Positions 25,694 to 35,165 of a stretch of 64,000 nucleotides of DNA are shown piece after piece. Origin of the DNA: Pseudomonas umsongensis (GTDB lineage Bacteria; Pseudomonadota; Gammaproteobacteria; Pseudomonadales; Pseudomonadaceae); NCBI RefSeq assembly GCF_002236105.1, contig NZ_NIWU01000002.1, positions 186,001-250,000 of the forward strand, written 5' to 3'. The notes under the pieces were generated by a model. That model had not been told where the DNA came from and made no database searches. It saw nothing but the letters and a program-made list of their open reading frames with translations. The translations under genes and the position numbers were made by a program. Within the stretch, counting starts at the first letter, position 1, and each line of letters begins with the position of its first letter.

Positions 25694-28249
25694 ATGACTG
25701 CCATGACGACGTGTCTGGACCGTCCTGGACTCCTGCCCCGATTGTCTCCCCATCACTTGTATCGCGCGCGCCTGGTTGAACCGTTGCTGGCCTCGACGGC
25801 GCGGGTGAAATTGCTCTGTGCACCGCCCGGCAGTGGCAAGAGTGCACTGCTCGCAGAATGCATGTTGAGCGCGCCGGCAACCTGTGAGGTGCGCTGGCTG
25901 CCCTTGGCGGGTGAGGCGATCAGTGTGGGTGGCTTTTGCCAGCGCCTGGCGCGAACGCTGGGACTGAAAACCTCGGATGAGTCCGAATTGTTGGAATATC
26001 TGGCTCGATTACCGACAGCCACCTGGTTGTTTATCGATGACTATTGCCGTGTCCCTGACCCGGAGCTGGACCTGTTGCTCGACCGGTTGTTGGCCAGCAG
26101 CAGCCCGATGGTCACCTGGTGGCTGAGTGGGCGCCGGCGTCCGCAGTGCAACTGGCCACGGTTACTGCTCGATGATGAATTGTACGATGGCGATCGCGCT
26201 GCGCTGGCGTTCAATCAAGGGGAAATCGAAAAGCTGTTGCATCACCTGGAACCGGCCCAGGCCGCGAAAGGTGCCGAGAGGATTTTGCGTCACAGCGGTG
26301 GCTGGTGCGCCGGGGTGCGGATCGCGCTGCTGCAAAAATGCGACTGGACGCGTCACGACACCCTCTGCGGTCGACCGGACACCCTGCACGACTACCTCGA
26401 GCATGAGCTCTTCGCCAACCTGACACCGGAACTTGCCGAGGCTTGGCGGGTGCTGGCACTGTTGCCGCGATTCAACGCCCGGCTCAGCGATCACCTGTTC
26501 GGAGCGGGCGAGGGCGCGCAATACTTGAGTGTGTTGCAGGCGCTGGGCTGTTTCATCGAACCCTGGCAAGACTCGACAGACTGGTTGCAGGTTTTCGCCC
26601 CCCTGGCCCTGTTGATGCGCGATGAGCCATGGCCAGCCGCGCGCTTCTGGCATCGTCGTGCCTGTCAGTGGTTCGTCGCTGAACAGGACTGGAAGGCCGC
26701 GTTCGAACAGGCTTTGCTGGCGCAAGAATTCGAGGTTGCGGTCAGCCTGTTGCAGCATTTCAGTTTCGAGCAGTTGTTCGAAGAACAGACCGTGGTACTG
26801 CTGCTGCGTTTGCACGAGCAACGCGGTGATGAACTGCTGTTCGGCTCGCCGCAACTGGTCGGCCTGATCACCGCGGCCCTGTTGTTTGCCGGGCGTTTCG
26901 AGCAGGCGGCCGAATGCATCGAACAGTTGTCACGCTTCACGCCCCAGCCGTCGGCAACCCTGCAAAGGCAATTGATCGCCCGTTGGCAGGCTCAACAGGG
27001 TTGGCTCCTGCATTTGCTGGGGCGCATGGAAGCGTCACGGGCACACTTTCTCGAGGCGCTGGGCGAGCTCGACCTGGAGTGCTGGCCTGCTCGGCTGATG
27101 TGCCTGTCCGGCTTGACGCAACAGGCCTTGCTGCGGGGCGAACTCGACGTCGCACAGGCGCTCAACCGCGAGGCGTTGTGCCTGGCCCGGGCGCAAGGTT
27201 CACTGGTATTCGAAGGGTTGCTGGAACTCGATCACGCTCAATTGCTCGAGCAGCGGGGCGCGTCCTGCAGGGCTGATGACCTGCTCGCCAACATGCACGG
27301 CCTGCTTTGCCAGCAGCATGCGAACGCCGAACCCTTGTTGGGACGGATCGCCCTGCGTCGTGGCCGATTGAACTTGAGTCTGGGCCGGGCGCAACAAGCT
27401 GCCACTTACTTCGAGAGCGGCCTGCAGATCTGTCTGCGCAGCCAGGACAAACGAGCGCTTTATGGTTTTCTGGGGCTGGCGCAACTGGCGGCCAATCGCC
27501 TGGATTACGCTCAGGCTTTCGACCTGCTGCGTGACGCCGAGCGGATGATGCAGCAACGGCGGATTCCCGAAACGGTGTATCGCAGTGTCTTGCTGCACAC
27601 CAGTATCCAATTCTGGCTGCAACAAGGGCGATCGGAACTGGCTCATGAGGCCCTGATACGGGTGCTGCGTCACTATCGCGGGCCTTGTGCACGCCAGGCT
27701 CCACCGGCAACGCTGGAGCTGGTTGACAGCCTGGAGTATCTGCTGATCCTGACCGAGGTTTACCTGGGGCGGGCACAAGCGCCTCTGGAGCGGCTTGAAG
27801 CCCAACTGCAACGGGCCAGTCAGCGGGGAATGGTGGCACTGCAAGCGCAATTGCACCTTGCCGTGGCTGAAGTCGCCTGGCTCAAGGGCGATCCGGACGC
27901 TGCCCGGCAATCGCTGGCGCAAGGATTGGCATTGGTTGAACGGTGCAACCTGCAACAGGCCTTGTGCGATTTGCAGTTGCGCCAGCCGCTACTGCCGCAA
28001 GCCATTGGGTTGACCGGGTTAGGCGATGATCACCAGGCGCCGGGTGCACCGCAAAACCGTTTGAGCCAACGGGAAATACAGGTGCTGCGGTTAGTGGCGC
28101 AGGGCAACTCCAATCAACAGATTGCTGATCTGTTGTTCATTTCCTTGCACACGGTCAAGACCCATGCGCGACGTATCAATGGGAAGTTGGGTGTGGAGCG
28201 CAGGACGCAAGCCGTGGCCAAGGCGAAAGTATTGGGTATTGTTACTTGA
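25694..28249 (+). CDS. Large ATP-binding LuxR-family regulator (MalT/LAL type)
   Basis: An 851-residue STAND-type regulator. The N-terminal P-loop is LLCAPPGSGKSALLAE (from about 40), with LFIDDYCRV as Walker B. A long tetratricopeptide-like helical middle (about 330-770) follows. The C-terminal LuxR helix-turn-helix begins LSQREIQVLRLVAQGNSNQQ (about 787) and contains LFISLHTVKTHARRINGKL. In the family, ATP and an inducer bound by the middle part drive oligomerisation and DNA binding. The place next to DUF1302/DUF1329 suggests it controls them. An ATG at 25703 is an alternative start. Confidence 0.9.
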   Translation: MTAMTTCLDRPGLLPRLSPHHLYRARLVEPLLASTARVKLLCAPPGSGKSALLAECMLSAPATCEVRWLPLAGEAISVGGFCQRLARTLGLKTSDESELLEYLARLPTATWLFIDDYCRVPDPELDLLLDRLLASSSPMVTWWLSGRRRPQCNWPRLLLDDELYDGDRAALAFNQGEIEKLLHHLEPAQAAKGAERILRHSGGWCAGVRIALLQKCDWTRHDTLCGRPDTLHDYLEHELFANLTPELAEAWRVLALLPRFNARLSDHLFGAGEGAQYLSVLQALGCFIEPWQDSTDWLQVFAPLALLMRDEPWPAARFWHRRACQWFVAEQDWKAAFEQALLAQEFEVAVSLLQHFSFEQLFEEQTVVLLLRLHEQRGDELLFGSPQLVGLITAALLFAGRFEQAAECIEQLSRFTPQPSATLQRQLIARWQAQQGWLLHLLGRMEASRAHFLEALGELDLECWPARLMCLSGLTQQALLRGELDVAQALNREALCLARAQGSLVFEGLLELDHAQLLEQRGASCRADDLLANMHGLLCQQHANAEPLLGRIALRRGRLNLSLGRAQQAATYFESGLQICLRSQDKRALYGFLGLAQLAANRLDYAQAFDLLRDAERMMQQRRIPETVYRSVLLHTSIQFWLQQGRSELAHEALIRVLRHYRGPCARQAPPATLELVDSLEYLLILTEVYLGRAQAPLERLEAQLQRASQRGMVALQAQLHLAVAEVAWLKGDPDAARQSLAQGLALVERCNLQQALCDLQLRQPLLPQAIGLTGLGDDHQAPGAPQNRLSQREIQVLRLVAQGNSNQQIADLLFISLHTVKTHARRINGKLGVERRTQAVAKAKVLGIVT

Positions 28250-28435
28250 TGTACGAATTCTAAGGCGTTTTGTTTGTTCATGAATGCACACAAGTTTCGG
28301 GGTGTGCTTCCATGGCTGTAGTGTTTATATGTCTGGAATCGCCCCGATAGTTTCAGTTTCTCAGTTTAATTTTTATACAAGTTAATAGGGGCGCAATAAC
28401 GACCAACATAATAATTTATGCAAAAAGGACAGTGC

Positions 28436-30877
28436 ATGGAAATTAATGGATTAACCAATGAGTCCGCGTACAAGCTTCAAGAAGAAGTTTTACGCCCCTC
28501 CAGGAAAACACCACAGCTGCCGGATTGGCTGCAACGTGCAAGTGAGGAGGATCGCCAGTACTACTTTGATGCTGAGCAGTCCCTGACTGAAAGCGAACAG
28601 GCGCTGGATGCACTGCTTGGAGAAGTTAAGTCGCTGAAGGCGTTCGCCAGGTTTCAAGCGCGGGAAGTTGTTCGACTACTCAGCGGTGAAGTGGTGGACC
28701 CGGACCATATTTTCGTCCGCACTCACTATACTTTCTTCGTCGGCGAGCAAAAGGTTGTGCAGAGCAATCGCTTGACGCTTCCCGAATTCATGCTCAACGA
28801 TTTGTACGGCTCCACCACCATTGCGCTGGAGATCAAACTGGAAGGGGACGCGCTGCCGTCCGGCGTGACCGCAGACGATATTCTGGAGGTGATGGTCGGC
28901 GCGAGCATGCGCAAATTCCATGCGGAAAAATTCGAAAAGAAGTACACGGACGAAGCGGTGCTTCAAGCGCAACAAATTCTGTTGAGTAGTCGTATAGGTC
29001 TGAGTTCATTCAGCGCGAAGCTGCAGGGCCATATCAGTGACGAGAGCCTGCAGATCGTCGCTATCTCCTCGCAAGGTGATGAGCGTTGTTCCATGGGAGC
29101 GCTCTCGTTCGGTGATGCGAAAGGCGCTTTCGAGGGGATGATTGTCTGCTGCGGGCCGCAGGGCGAAGAAGGGCTTTGTGTGCTGTATGCACCGCAGGCT
29201 CCGGGTGGCAGGAGCTGGTATGAGTTCGCGAGCTTCAGGCAGTTGAATTTCCATTTGTTCGATTGGACCGCAAAACCCGAAGGGCGCAGTTATCTGAGCC
29301 GCCAGGCATTGGCCAGTGAACGCGCCAGCCTGGACGCGTACATGAGACGTCTCCAGGACCTGCCGAGCCAGTGGTGCGGTATTCAGCGCAGCCCTTGGCC
29401 AAACAGCGCAGAGGGTGCATTGCGCCAGGCGGTTATGCTGCATGTCGATTGGTTGCGCGGGGAAATGCAAGCGGTCGTTCCTGCCGGGTATCGCTCGGCC
29501 ACCGCCGCCCAGCGACAATGTTTTGCGCGGTTGAACATTGAGCTCAAGGGTTTAACCAAACTTGCAGGCCGCGAGGCAGCGTTGATCAGTTACGAGGACT
29601 TCGCCTGCAAGCTGATCAAGAAGCGTGCAGAGGAAGTCCTGGCGCAACACGGCGAAACCGTCGACATAGATCCTGACCTGATTGTGGTGAGGCTTGATGA
29701 TTCCAAAGAGATGACCTTGTCCCGGATGATCATCGATGAACATCACATTACCGAAGAAAGTGGTCCGACTCATAACCGCGGAATTTACCCGTCCATTCGT
29801 CTATCACCCGGCCATCCACCCGTTTCCGATCTGCTGATCAAATATGTGCCAGGCTGGTCAAGAACGTTGCGCCCAGGTGAGCAGTATCTCGCCATGTTAA
29901 AGGCCGATTACCTGGACCAGGATGCCCCGGACTATGCCTTGAAACGTGACGTCTACGTCGATCTACGGCGCCATGAAATGCATCGTTCAGCGTTGGAAGC
30001 GCTGTTCTGTGGTCATCTTGAACGCAAGCAATATGAGCAGATTGAACAGCTCATTGAGCAGTCGCGCGAAGTGGAACCTGATCCAATCTCGCATGTTGAA
30101 GATCCCGAGTCTCCTCAACGCGAGGGTCTCTATAGGTTTTATCTTCAAAACTGCCAGGTTGACGGCATTTATGTGTTCCGCCTCATGCGCAATGGCGCTG
30201 CGGATGATTTGCTGTATACCCCACATGCGCCGGATTGCCGATCGTTCAGACCCTTGGCCGAGTTTGCCAGATCGGTGAAAACGGCAGAACTTGGCAGTTA
30301 TTACAGCAAGCGAGTCAAGTTCACGCAGCAGAAAGTTGTCAGTGCATACCTTGAGAAAGTGAAGCTGCGTAGTATCGAGGACATCCCTCATTTGCAGTCC
30401 GATAGCCGAGTCCGCGATTTCTCCCGTTGCTACACCGATGCAATGGCTAAGGTCGTTGACGACGTGGATGCCAAGACCACCAGTCTTGGGGAAATTGTCA
30501 GCAAGCTGATCTACGATAATGCAATCGTGGCAGTCACCGTTTTAAGCCTCCCTTTTGCACCTATCGGACTCGCCTTGAGTGCTGTGGTGATGACCAACGC
30601 GGTGTTTGAGGGGGCGAAGGCGTACATGGAAGGGGACCACGAGAAGATGTTCTCGAGTTACCTCGATTGCCTGTTGGAGCTGGCTACGATGCGCATCGGA
30701 AAGCTAGGTTTTTCAATGGCGCAGAAGGCCATTGCCAAGCAGGTCGGCAATGTTAATACCTGCATGGGCGTAATCTCTGCGTGCACCGGCAAAACGGTGG
30801 ACCTGGCTGTTGTCAGCGAACTGATGAAGCAGTCGCTCGCCGAGCCTGATTCCAGCGAGCAAACGATTTTGATGTAA
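28436..30877 (+). CDS. Dermonecrotic-toxin-like (DUF6543-type) large protein
   Basis: An 813-residue protein. The segment PDWLQRASEEDRQYYFDAEQ, followed by LDALLGEVKSLKAFARFQA and DPDHIFVRTHYTF, matches the repeated domain of the large Pseudomonas proteins annotated as dermonecrotic toxin domain. Related features recur at about residues 395-460. Near the C-terminus (about 705-740) is a hydrophobic stretch AVTVLSLPFAPIGLALSAVV that could insert in a membrane. There is no signal peptide and no secretion gene nearby. Family members are usually 1,000-2,500 residues, so this is a short form. The ATG at 28436 follows AAGGA seven bases upstream. Toxic action is not proven. Confidence 0.75.
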   Translation: MEINGLTNESAYKLQEEVLRPSRKTPQLPDWLQRASEEDRQYYFDAEQSLTESEQALDALLGEVKSLKAFARFQAREVVRLLSGEVVDPDHIFVRTHYTFFVGEQKVVQSNRLTLPEFMLNDLYGSTTIALEIKLEGDALPSGVTADDILEVMVGASMRKFHAEKFEKKYTDEAVLQAQQILLSSRIGLSSFSAKLQGHISDESLQIVAISSQGDERCSMGALSFGDAKGAFEGMIVCCGPQGEEGLCVLYAPQAPGGRSWYEFASFRQLNFHLFDWTAKPEGRSYLSRQALASERASLDAYMRRLQDLPSQWCGIQRSPWPNSAEGALRQAVMLHVDWLRGEMQAVVPAGYRSATAAQRQCFARLNIELKGLTKLAGREAALISYEDFACKLIKKRAEEVLAQHGETVDIDPDLIVVRLDDSKEMTLSRMIIDEHHITEESGPTHNRGIYPSIRLSPGHPPVSDLLIKYVPGWSRTLRPGEQYLAMLKADYLDQDAPDYALKRDVYVDLRRHEMHRSALEALFCGHLERKQYEQIEQLIEQSREVEPDPISHVEDPESPQREGLYRFYLQNCQVDGIYVFRLMRNGAADDLLYTPHAPDCRSFRPLAEFARSVKTAELGSYYSKRVKFTQQKVVSAYLEKVKLRSIEDIPHLQSDSRVRDFSRCYTDAMAKVVDDVDAKTTSLGEIVSKLIYDNAIVAVTVLSLPFAPIGLALSAVVMTNAVFEGAKAYMEGDHEKMFSSYLDCLLELATMRIGKLGFSMAQKAIAKQVGNVNTCMGVISACTGKTVDLAVVSELMKQSLAEPDSSEQTILM

Positions 30878-30882
30878 TCCGG

Positions 30883-31677
30883 CTAGCCGGTGATCGGGGG
30901 GGGCTCATACCCCATCCGCCAACTCACGGCCCGTGTCGCCGCCAGCAAGCGCTGCGCCGCCGGGCCGTTTTCGTCGGCATGAAACAACGAGGTCGGGCCG
31001 ACAATGGTGATAACTGCCACCACGTGCCCGACGGCGTTGAACACTGGTGCCGACAATGCATCGACACCAGGCATCAGCAAACCGTGCACGTGATGCAAGC
31101 CGCGGCCGCGGATCTGCCCGCATAGCGTTTCATAGACTTGATCATCGCTGAGAGTGTGAGCGCCGGCCGACAGCAGTTCCTGCTCACGCAACTCCACGGT
31201 TTCACGCTTGGGCAGGTACGCGCCAAACACCAGGCCCGTGGAGGAGCTGAGCAAGGGCAACACCGACCCCAACTGTGTCACCACCGTCACCGCCCGCACC
31301 GCCGGTTCGATGTGCACCACGGTTGCGCCCTGATTGCCCCACACCGCCACGAAACAGGTTTCGTTCAAGTCGTCGCGCAACTCGGCCAACGGTAGGGCGG
31401 CGACTTTCAGCACGTCCATACTGTTGAGTGCCGCCAACCCGACGCGCAAGGCTTCACGGCCCAGGCCGTAATGATTGGTCGCCGCATTCTGTTCGGCAAA
31501 GCCACTGGCGATCAACGCCTGCAGGTAGCGGTGAACCTTGCTCGCCGGCATTTGCACGTGCTCGGCCAGGCGCGAGAGTGAAGTCGAGGGCGACAACTCG
31601 GCCAAGGCCTTGAGGATGTCAGTACCCACCTCGGCCGAGCGGACTTTCTGTTTACCGTTGCTGTCAGGCTTTTCCAT
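30883..31677 (-). CDS. hmgR: IclR-family repressor of the homogentisate pathway
   Basis: A 264-residue IclR regulator. The winged helix is at about 15-75 (TDILKALAELSPSTSLSRLA, then MPASKVHRYLQALIASGF). The effector domain follows, with GLLMPGVDALSAPVFNAVGH and VVAVITIVGP. In P. putida HmgR represses hmgABC and is released by homogentisate. Here it is divergent from hmgA, with a palindromic operator between them, so the same role is very likely. Confidence 0.92.
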   Translation of the reverse strand: MEKPDSNGKQKVRSAEVGTDILKALAELSPSTSLSRLAEHVQMPASKVHRYLQALIASGFAEQNAATNHYGLGREALRVGLAALNSMDVLKVAALPLAELRDDLNETCFVAVWGNQGATVVHIEPAVRAVTVVTQLGSVLPLLSSSTGLVFGAYLPKRETVELREQELLSAGAHTLSDDQVYETLCGQIRGRGLHHVHGLLMPGVDALSAPVFNAVGHVVAVITIVGPTSLFHADENGPAAQRLLAATRAVSWRMGYEPPPITG

Positions 31678-31739
31678 GGAGGCGTTGTGATCCCGGGACG
31701 AATGGGCGTCTTTATAGCTTGACGGTCAATCCCAATCAA

Positions 31740-31756
31740 ATTACGTTAAGCGTAAT
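31740..31756. promoter_or_regulatory. HmgR operator, 17-bp palindrome
   Basis: ATTACGTTAAGCGTAAT: 6-bp arms ATTACG/CGTAAT around TTAAG. HmgR is known to bind a 17-bp palindrome in the hmg promoter of P. putida. A further half site ATTACG lies at 31760. The position is 63 bp from hmgR and 87 bp from hmgA. Confidence 0.8.
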
Positions 31757-31842
31757 TGAATTACGATAAAAATAACCCCGACGTGCCACGAACTCTGCAA
31801 CAGAGCGACCGGCCACTGTCGACTCCCTGTTCAGGAGGCTCC

Positions 31843-33147
31843 ATGAACTCCGATTCAACGACGCCAGCGCTGGCCTATCAGTCAGGCTTCGGCAACGAAT
31901 TTTGCAGTGAGGCATTGCCTGGCGCACTTCCCGTCGGCCAGAACTCTCCGCAAAAAGCGCCTTACGGCCTCTACACCGAACTGTTCTCCGGCACTGCGTT
32001 CACCATGGCACGCAGCGAAGCACGGCGGACGTGGATGTACCGGATTCAGCCTTCGGCCAATCACCCGGCATTCATCAAGCTCGATCGGCAATTGGCCGGC
32101 GGCCCATTGGGTGAAGTGACCCCCAATCGCCTGCGCTGGAACGCGTTGGACATTCCCGCCGAGCCAACCGATTTCATCGATGGCCTGGTGAGCATGGCGG
32201 CCAACTCCAGCGCGGATAAACCGGCGGGGATCAGCATCTACCAGTACCGCGCCAACCGTTCCATGGAGCGCGTATTCTTCAATGCCGACGGCGAAATGCT
32301 GCTGGTGCCGCAACAGGGGCGTCTGCGCATCGCCACCGAACTGGGCGTACTGGAAGTAGAGCCGCTGGAAATTGCGGTATTACCTCGCGGGCTGAAATGG
32401 CGCATCGAACTACTCGACCCACAAGCGCGCGGTTACATCGCCGAGAACCACGGTGCGCCGTTGCGCCTGCCGGATCTGGGGCCGATCGGCAGCAACGGCC
32501 TGGCGAATCCGCGTGATTTCCTGACGCCGGTGGCTTGCTACGAAAACCTTCAACAGCCCACGACGCTGGTGCAGAAGTTCCTCGGCCAGTTGTGGGGATG
32601 CGAGCTCGACCACTCACCGTTGAACGTGGTCGCCTGGCACGGTAACAACGTGCCTTATAAATATGACCTGCGCCGTTTCAACACCATCGGCTCGGTCAGC
32701 TTCGACCACCCGGACCCGTCGATCTTCACGGTGCTGACCTCGCCGACCAGCGTCCACGGCTTGGCCAACCTCGATTTCGTGATCTTTCCGCCACGCTGGA
32801 TGGTCGCTGAGAAAACCTTCCGTCCACCGTGGTTCCACCGCAACCTGATGAATGAATTCATGGGCCTGATCCAGGGCGAATACGACGCCAAGGCCGAAGG
32901 TTTTGTGCCCGGTGGCGCTTCTCTGCACAGCTGCATGAGCGCTCATGGGCCAGATGGTGAGACCTGCACCAAAGCGATCAACGTCGACCTGAAACCTTCG
33001 AAAATCGACAACACCATGGCCTTCATGTTCGAGACCAGCCAGGTGCTGCGCCCGAGCACGTTCGCCCTCGATTGCCCGCAACTGCAAGACAACTACGATG
33101 CCTGCTGGGCTACTTTCCCAGCCACTTTCGACCCGACCCGGAGATAA
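31843..33147 (+). CDS. hmgA: Homogentisate 1,2-dioxygenase
   Basis: A 434-residue cupin-type iron dioxygenase. [19 protein letters not shown] at the N-terminus and the C-terminal iron region ([20 protein letters not shown], then [15 protein letters not shown]) carry the Fe ligands His, Glu and His. It opens homogentisate to maleylacetoacetate with oxygen. The ATG at 31843 follows AGGAGG eight bases upstream. Its operon continues with fahA three bases later. Confidence 0.97.
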   Translation: MNSDSTTPALAYQSGFGNEFCSEALPGALPVGQNSPQKAPYGLYTELFSGTAFTMARSEARRTWMYRIQPSANHPAFIKLDRQLAGGPLGEVTPNRLRWNALDIPAEPTDFIDGLVSMAANSSADKPAGISIYQYRANRSMERVFFNADGEMLLVPQQGRLRIATELGVLEVEPLEIAVLPRGLKWRIELLDPQARGYIAENHGAPLRLPDLGPIGSNGLANPRDFLTPVACYENLQQPTTLVQKFLGQLWGCELDHSPLNVVAWHGNNVPYKYDLRRFNTIGSVSFDHPDPSIFTVLTSPTSVHGLANLDFVIFPPRWMVAEKTFRPPWFHRNLMNEFMGLIQGEYDAKAEGFVPGGASLHSCMSAHGPDGETCTKAINVDLKPSKIDNTMAFMFETSQVLRPSTFALDCPQLQDNYDACWATFPATFDPTRR

Positions 33148-33150
33148 CCC

Positions 33151-34455
33151 ATGACGCAAACTTCCATTACTCGCAGCTGGGTTGCTTCGGCCAACGGTCA
33201 TGCGGATTTCCCGCTGCAAAACCTGCCGCTGGGCGTGTTCAGCGTGAAGGGGGCAGCGCCCCGTAGTGGCGTGGCCATTGGCGAGCATATCTTCGATCTG
33301 GAAGCGGCACTCGATGCCGGCCTGTTCGATGGCGCTGCGAAGGCTGCGGTCGAAGCCACCCGTGGCGGTCAGTTGAATGCGTTCTTCGAATTGGGTCGCG
33401 AAGCTCGCGTAGCCTTGCGTGAGCGTTTGATCGAATTGCTCAAGGAGGGCAGCACCCTGCGCGGCAAGATCGAAGCACAGGGCGCGAAGTTGCTGCCTCT
33501 GGCTGCCGATTGCCAGATGCATCTGCCAGCGAAAATCAATGATTACACCGACTTTTACGTCGGCATCGAGCACGCTCAAAACGTTGGCAAACTGTTCCGC
33601 CCGGACAACCCGTTGCTGCCCAACTACAAGTACGTGCCGATCGGCTATCACGGCCGCGCCTCGACCATCCGCCCGTCGGGCACCGACGTGCGCCGTCCCA
33701 AGGGCCAGACGCTGCCGGCCGGTCAGACTGAACCAACATTCGGCCCCTGTGCACGCCTGGACTACGAACTGGAACTGGGCATCTGGATCGGCCAGGGCAA
33801 CGACATGGGCGACTCCATAGCCATTGGTGACGCCGCTGATCACATCGCCGGTTTCTGCCTGCTCAATGACTGGTCGGCACGTGACATCCAGGCTTGGGAA
33901 TACCAGCCGTTGGGGCCATTCCTGTCGAAGAGTTTCATCACTAGCATTTCTCCGTGGGTCGTGACGGCCGAAGCGCTTGAGCCGTTCCGTCTTGCCCAGC
34001 CGGCACGTCCGGAAGGCGATCCACAGCCGCTGCCGTACCTGTTCGATAAACGCGATCAAGCCGCTGGCGCATTCGACATCGAACTGGAAGTCCTGCTGCT
34101 CACCGAAGCCATGCGCGAGCAGAACCTGCCGGCCCATCGCCTGACCCTGAGCAACTCGAAACACATGTATTGGACCGTGGCGCAAATGGTGGCGCATCAC
34201 AGCGTCAATGGCTGCCAGTTGCAGGCCGGTGATCTGTTCGGTTCGGGCACCTTGTCCGGTCCTCAAAGCGGCCAGTTCGGCAGCTTGCTGGAGATCACCG
34301 AAGGCGGTAAGAAGCCGATCGAACTGGCCTCGGGCGAAGTGCGTAAATTCCTCGAGGACGGCGACGAGATCATTTTGCGTGGCCGTTGCAGCCGCGAAGG
34401 GTTTGCCTCCATCGGCTTCGGTGAATGCCGCGGCAAAGTGTTGCCGGCTCGCTAA
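33151..34455 (+). CDS. fahA: Fumarylacetoacetase
   Basis: A 434-residue two-domain FAH. The N-terminal SH3-like part (to about 115) is followed by the catalytic part, with DYTDFYVGIEHAQNVGKLFR, GYHGRASTIRPSG, DYELELGIWIG and LNDWSARDIQAWEYQPLGPF as the metal and active-site blocks. It splits fumarylacetoacetate to fumarate and acetoacetate. It begins three bases after hmgA and is followed by maiA after 12 bases, so the three form an operon. Confidence 0.97.
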   Translation: MTQTSITRSWVASANGHADFPLQNLPLGVFSVKGAAPRSGVAIGEHIFDLEAALDAGLFDGAAKAAVEATRGGQLNAFFELGREARVALRERLIELLKEGSTLRGKIEAQGAKLLPLAADCQMHLPAKINDYTDFYVGIEHAQNVGKLFRPDNPLLPNYKYVPIGYHGRASTIRPSGTDVRRPKGQTLPAGQTEPTFGPCARLDYELELGIWIGQGNDMGDSIAIGDAADHIAGFCLLNDWSARDIQAWEYQPLGPFLSKSFITSISPWVVTAEALEPFRLAQPARPEGDPQPLPYLFDKRDQAAGAFDIELEVLLLTEAMREQNLPAHRLTLSNSKHMYWTVAQMVAHHSVNGCQLQAGDLFGSGTLSGPQSGQFGSLLEITEGGKKPIELASGEVRKFLEDGDEIILRGRCSREGFASIGFGECRGKVLPAR

Positions 34456-34467
34456 GGGGATCGGTTC

Positions 34468-35103
34468 ATGGAACTCTATACCTACTACCGCTCAACGTCG
34501 TCCTATCGGGTGCGTATCGCGTTGGCGCTCAAGGGCCTGGATTACCAGGCGCTGCCAATCAACCTGATTGCGCCACCGGGTGGAGAGCATCGCCAGCCAG
34601 CGTACCTGGGCATCAATCCGCAAGGCCGCGTGCCGGCATTGCGCACCGACGAAGGCGAGCTGCTGATTCAGTCACCGGCGATCATCGAGTACCTGGAGGA
34701 GCGTTATCCACAGGTACCGCTGCTGTCCAAGGATCTCGTTGCCCGCGCCCATGAGCGTGGCGTGGCGGCGCTGATCGGCTGCGATGTACATCCGCTGCAC
34801 AATGTCAGCGTGCTCAATCGGCTGCGCCAGTTGGGCTTTGATGAACCGCAGGTTCTTGAGTGGATTGCGCACTGGATCAACCAGGGGCTGGCGACCGTGG
34901 AGCAGCTGATTGGTGATGAGGGTTACTGCTTTGGTTCGCAGCCCGGGTTGGCGGATGTGTACTTGATTCCACAGTTGTATGCCGCCGAACGCTTCAACAT
35001 TTCCCTTGAGGCTTATCCGCGAATCCGCCGGGTAGCGACGCTGGTCGCCAGCCACCCGGCGTTCATCAAGGCGCATCCAGCTAACCAGCCTGACACGCCT
35101 TGA
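34468..35103 (+). CDS. maiA: Maleylacetoacetate isomerase
   Basis: A 211-residue zeta-class glutathione S-transferase. YYRSTSSYRVRIALALKG (residues 6-23) is the zeta-class signature with the SSC-like active-site motif reading STSS, followed by GGEHRQPAYLGINPQGRVPA and QSPAIIEYLEERYP. It isomerises maleylacetoacetate with glutathione. It ends the hmg operon; a partial REP copy comes soon after. Confidence 0.95.
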   Translation: MELYTYYRSTSSYRVRIALALKGLDYQALPINLIAPPGGEHRQPAYLGINPQGRVPALRTDEGELLIQSPAIIEYLEERYPQVPLLSKDLVARAHERGVAALIGCDVHPLHNVSVLNRLRQLGFDEPQVLEWIAHWINQGLATVEQLIGDEGYCFGSQPGLADVYLIPQLYAAERFNISLEAYPRIRRVATLVASHPAFIKAHPANQPDTP

Positions 35104-35116
35104 TTTGCATATACCC

Positions 35117-35141
35117 GTAGGAGCGAGGCTTGCCCGCGAAG
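35117..35141. repeat. Solitary REP half element
   Basis: One arm, GTAGGAGCGAGGCTTGCCCG, with no inverted partner nearby. It sits between the convergent maiA and SirB1-like genes. Confidence 0.6.
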
Positions 35142-35165
35142 AACGATAACGCGGTGCTGTAGGGT

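Noticed and set aside
32614..34266. A 550-codon open frame antisense to hmgA and fahA.
   Set aside because: Both sense genes are certain, and the antisense product has no motif.
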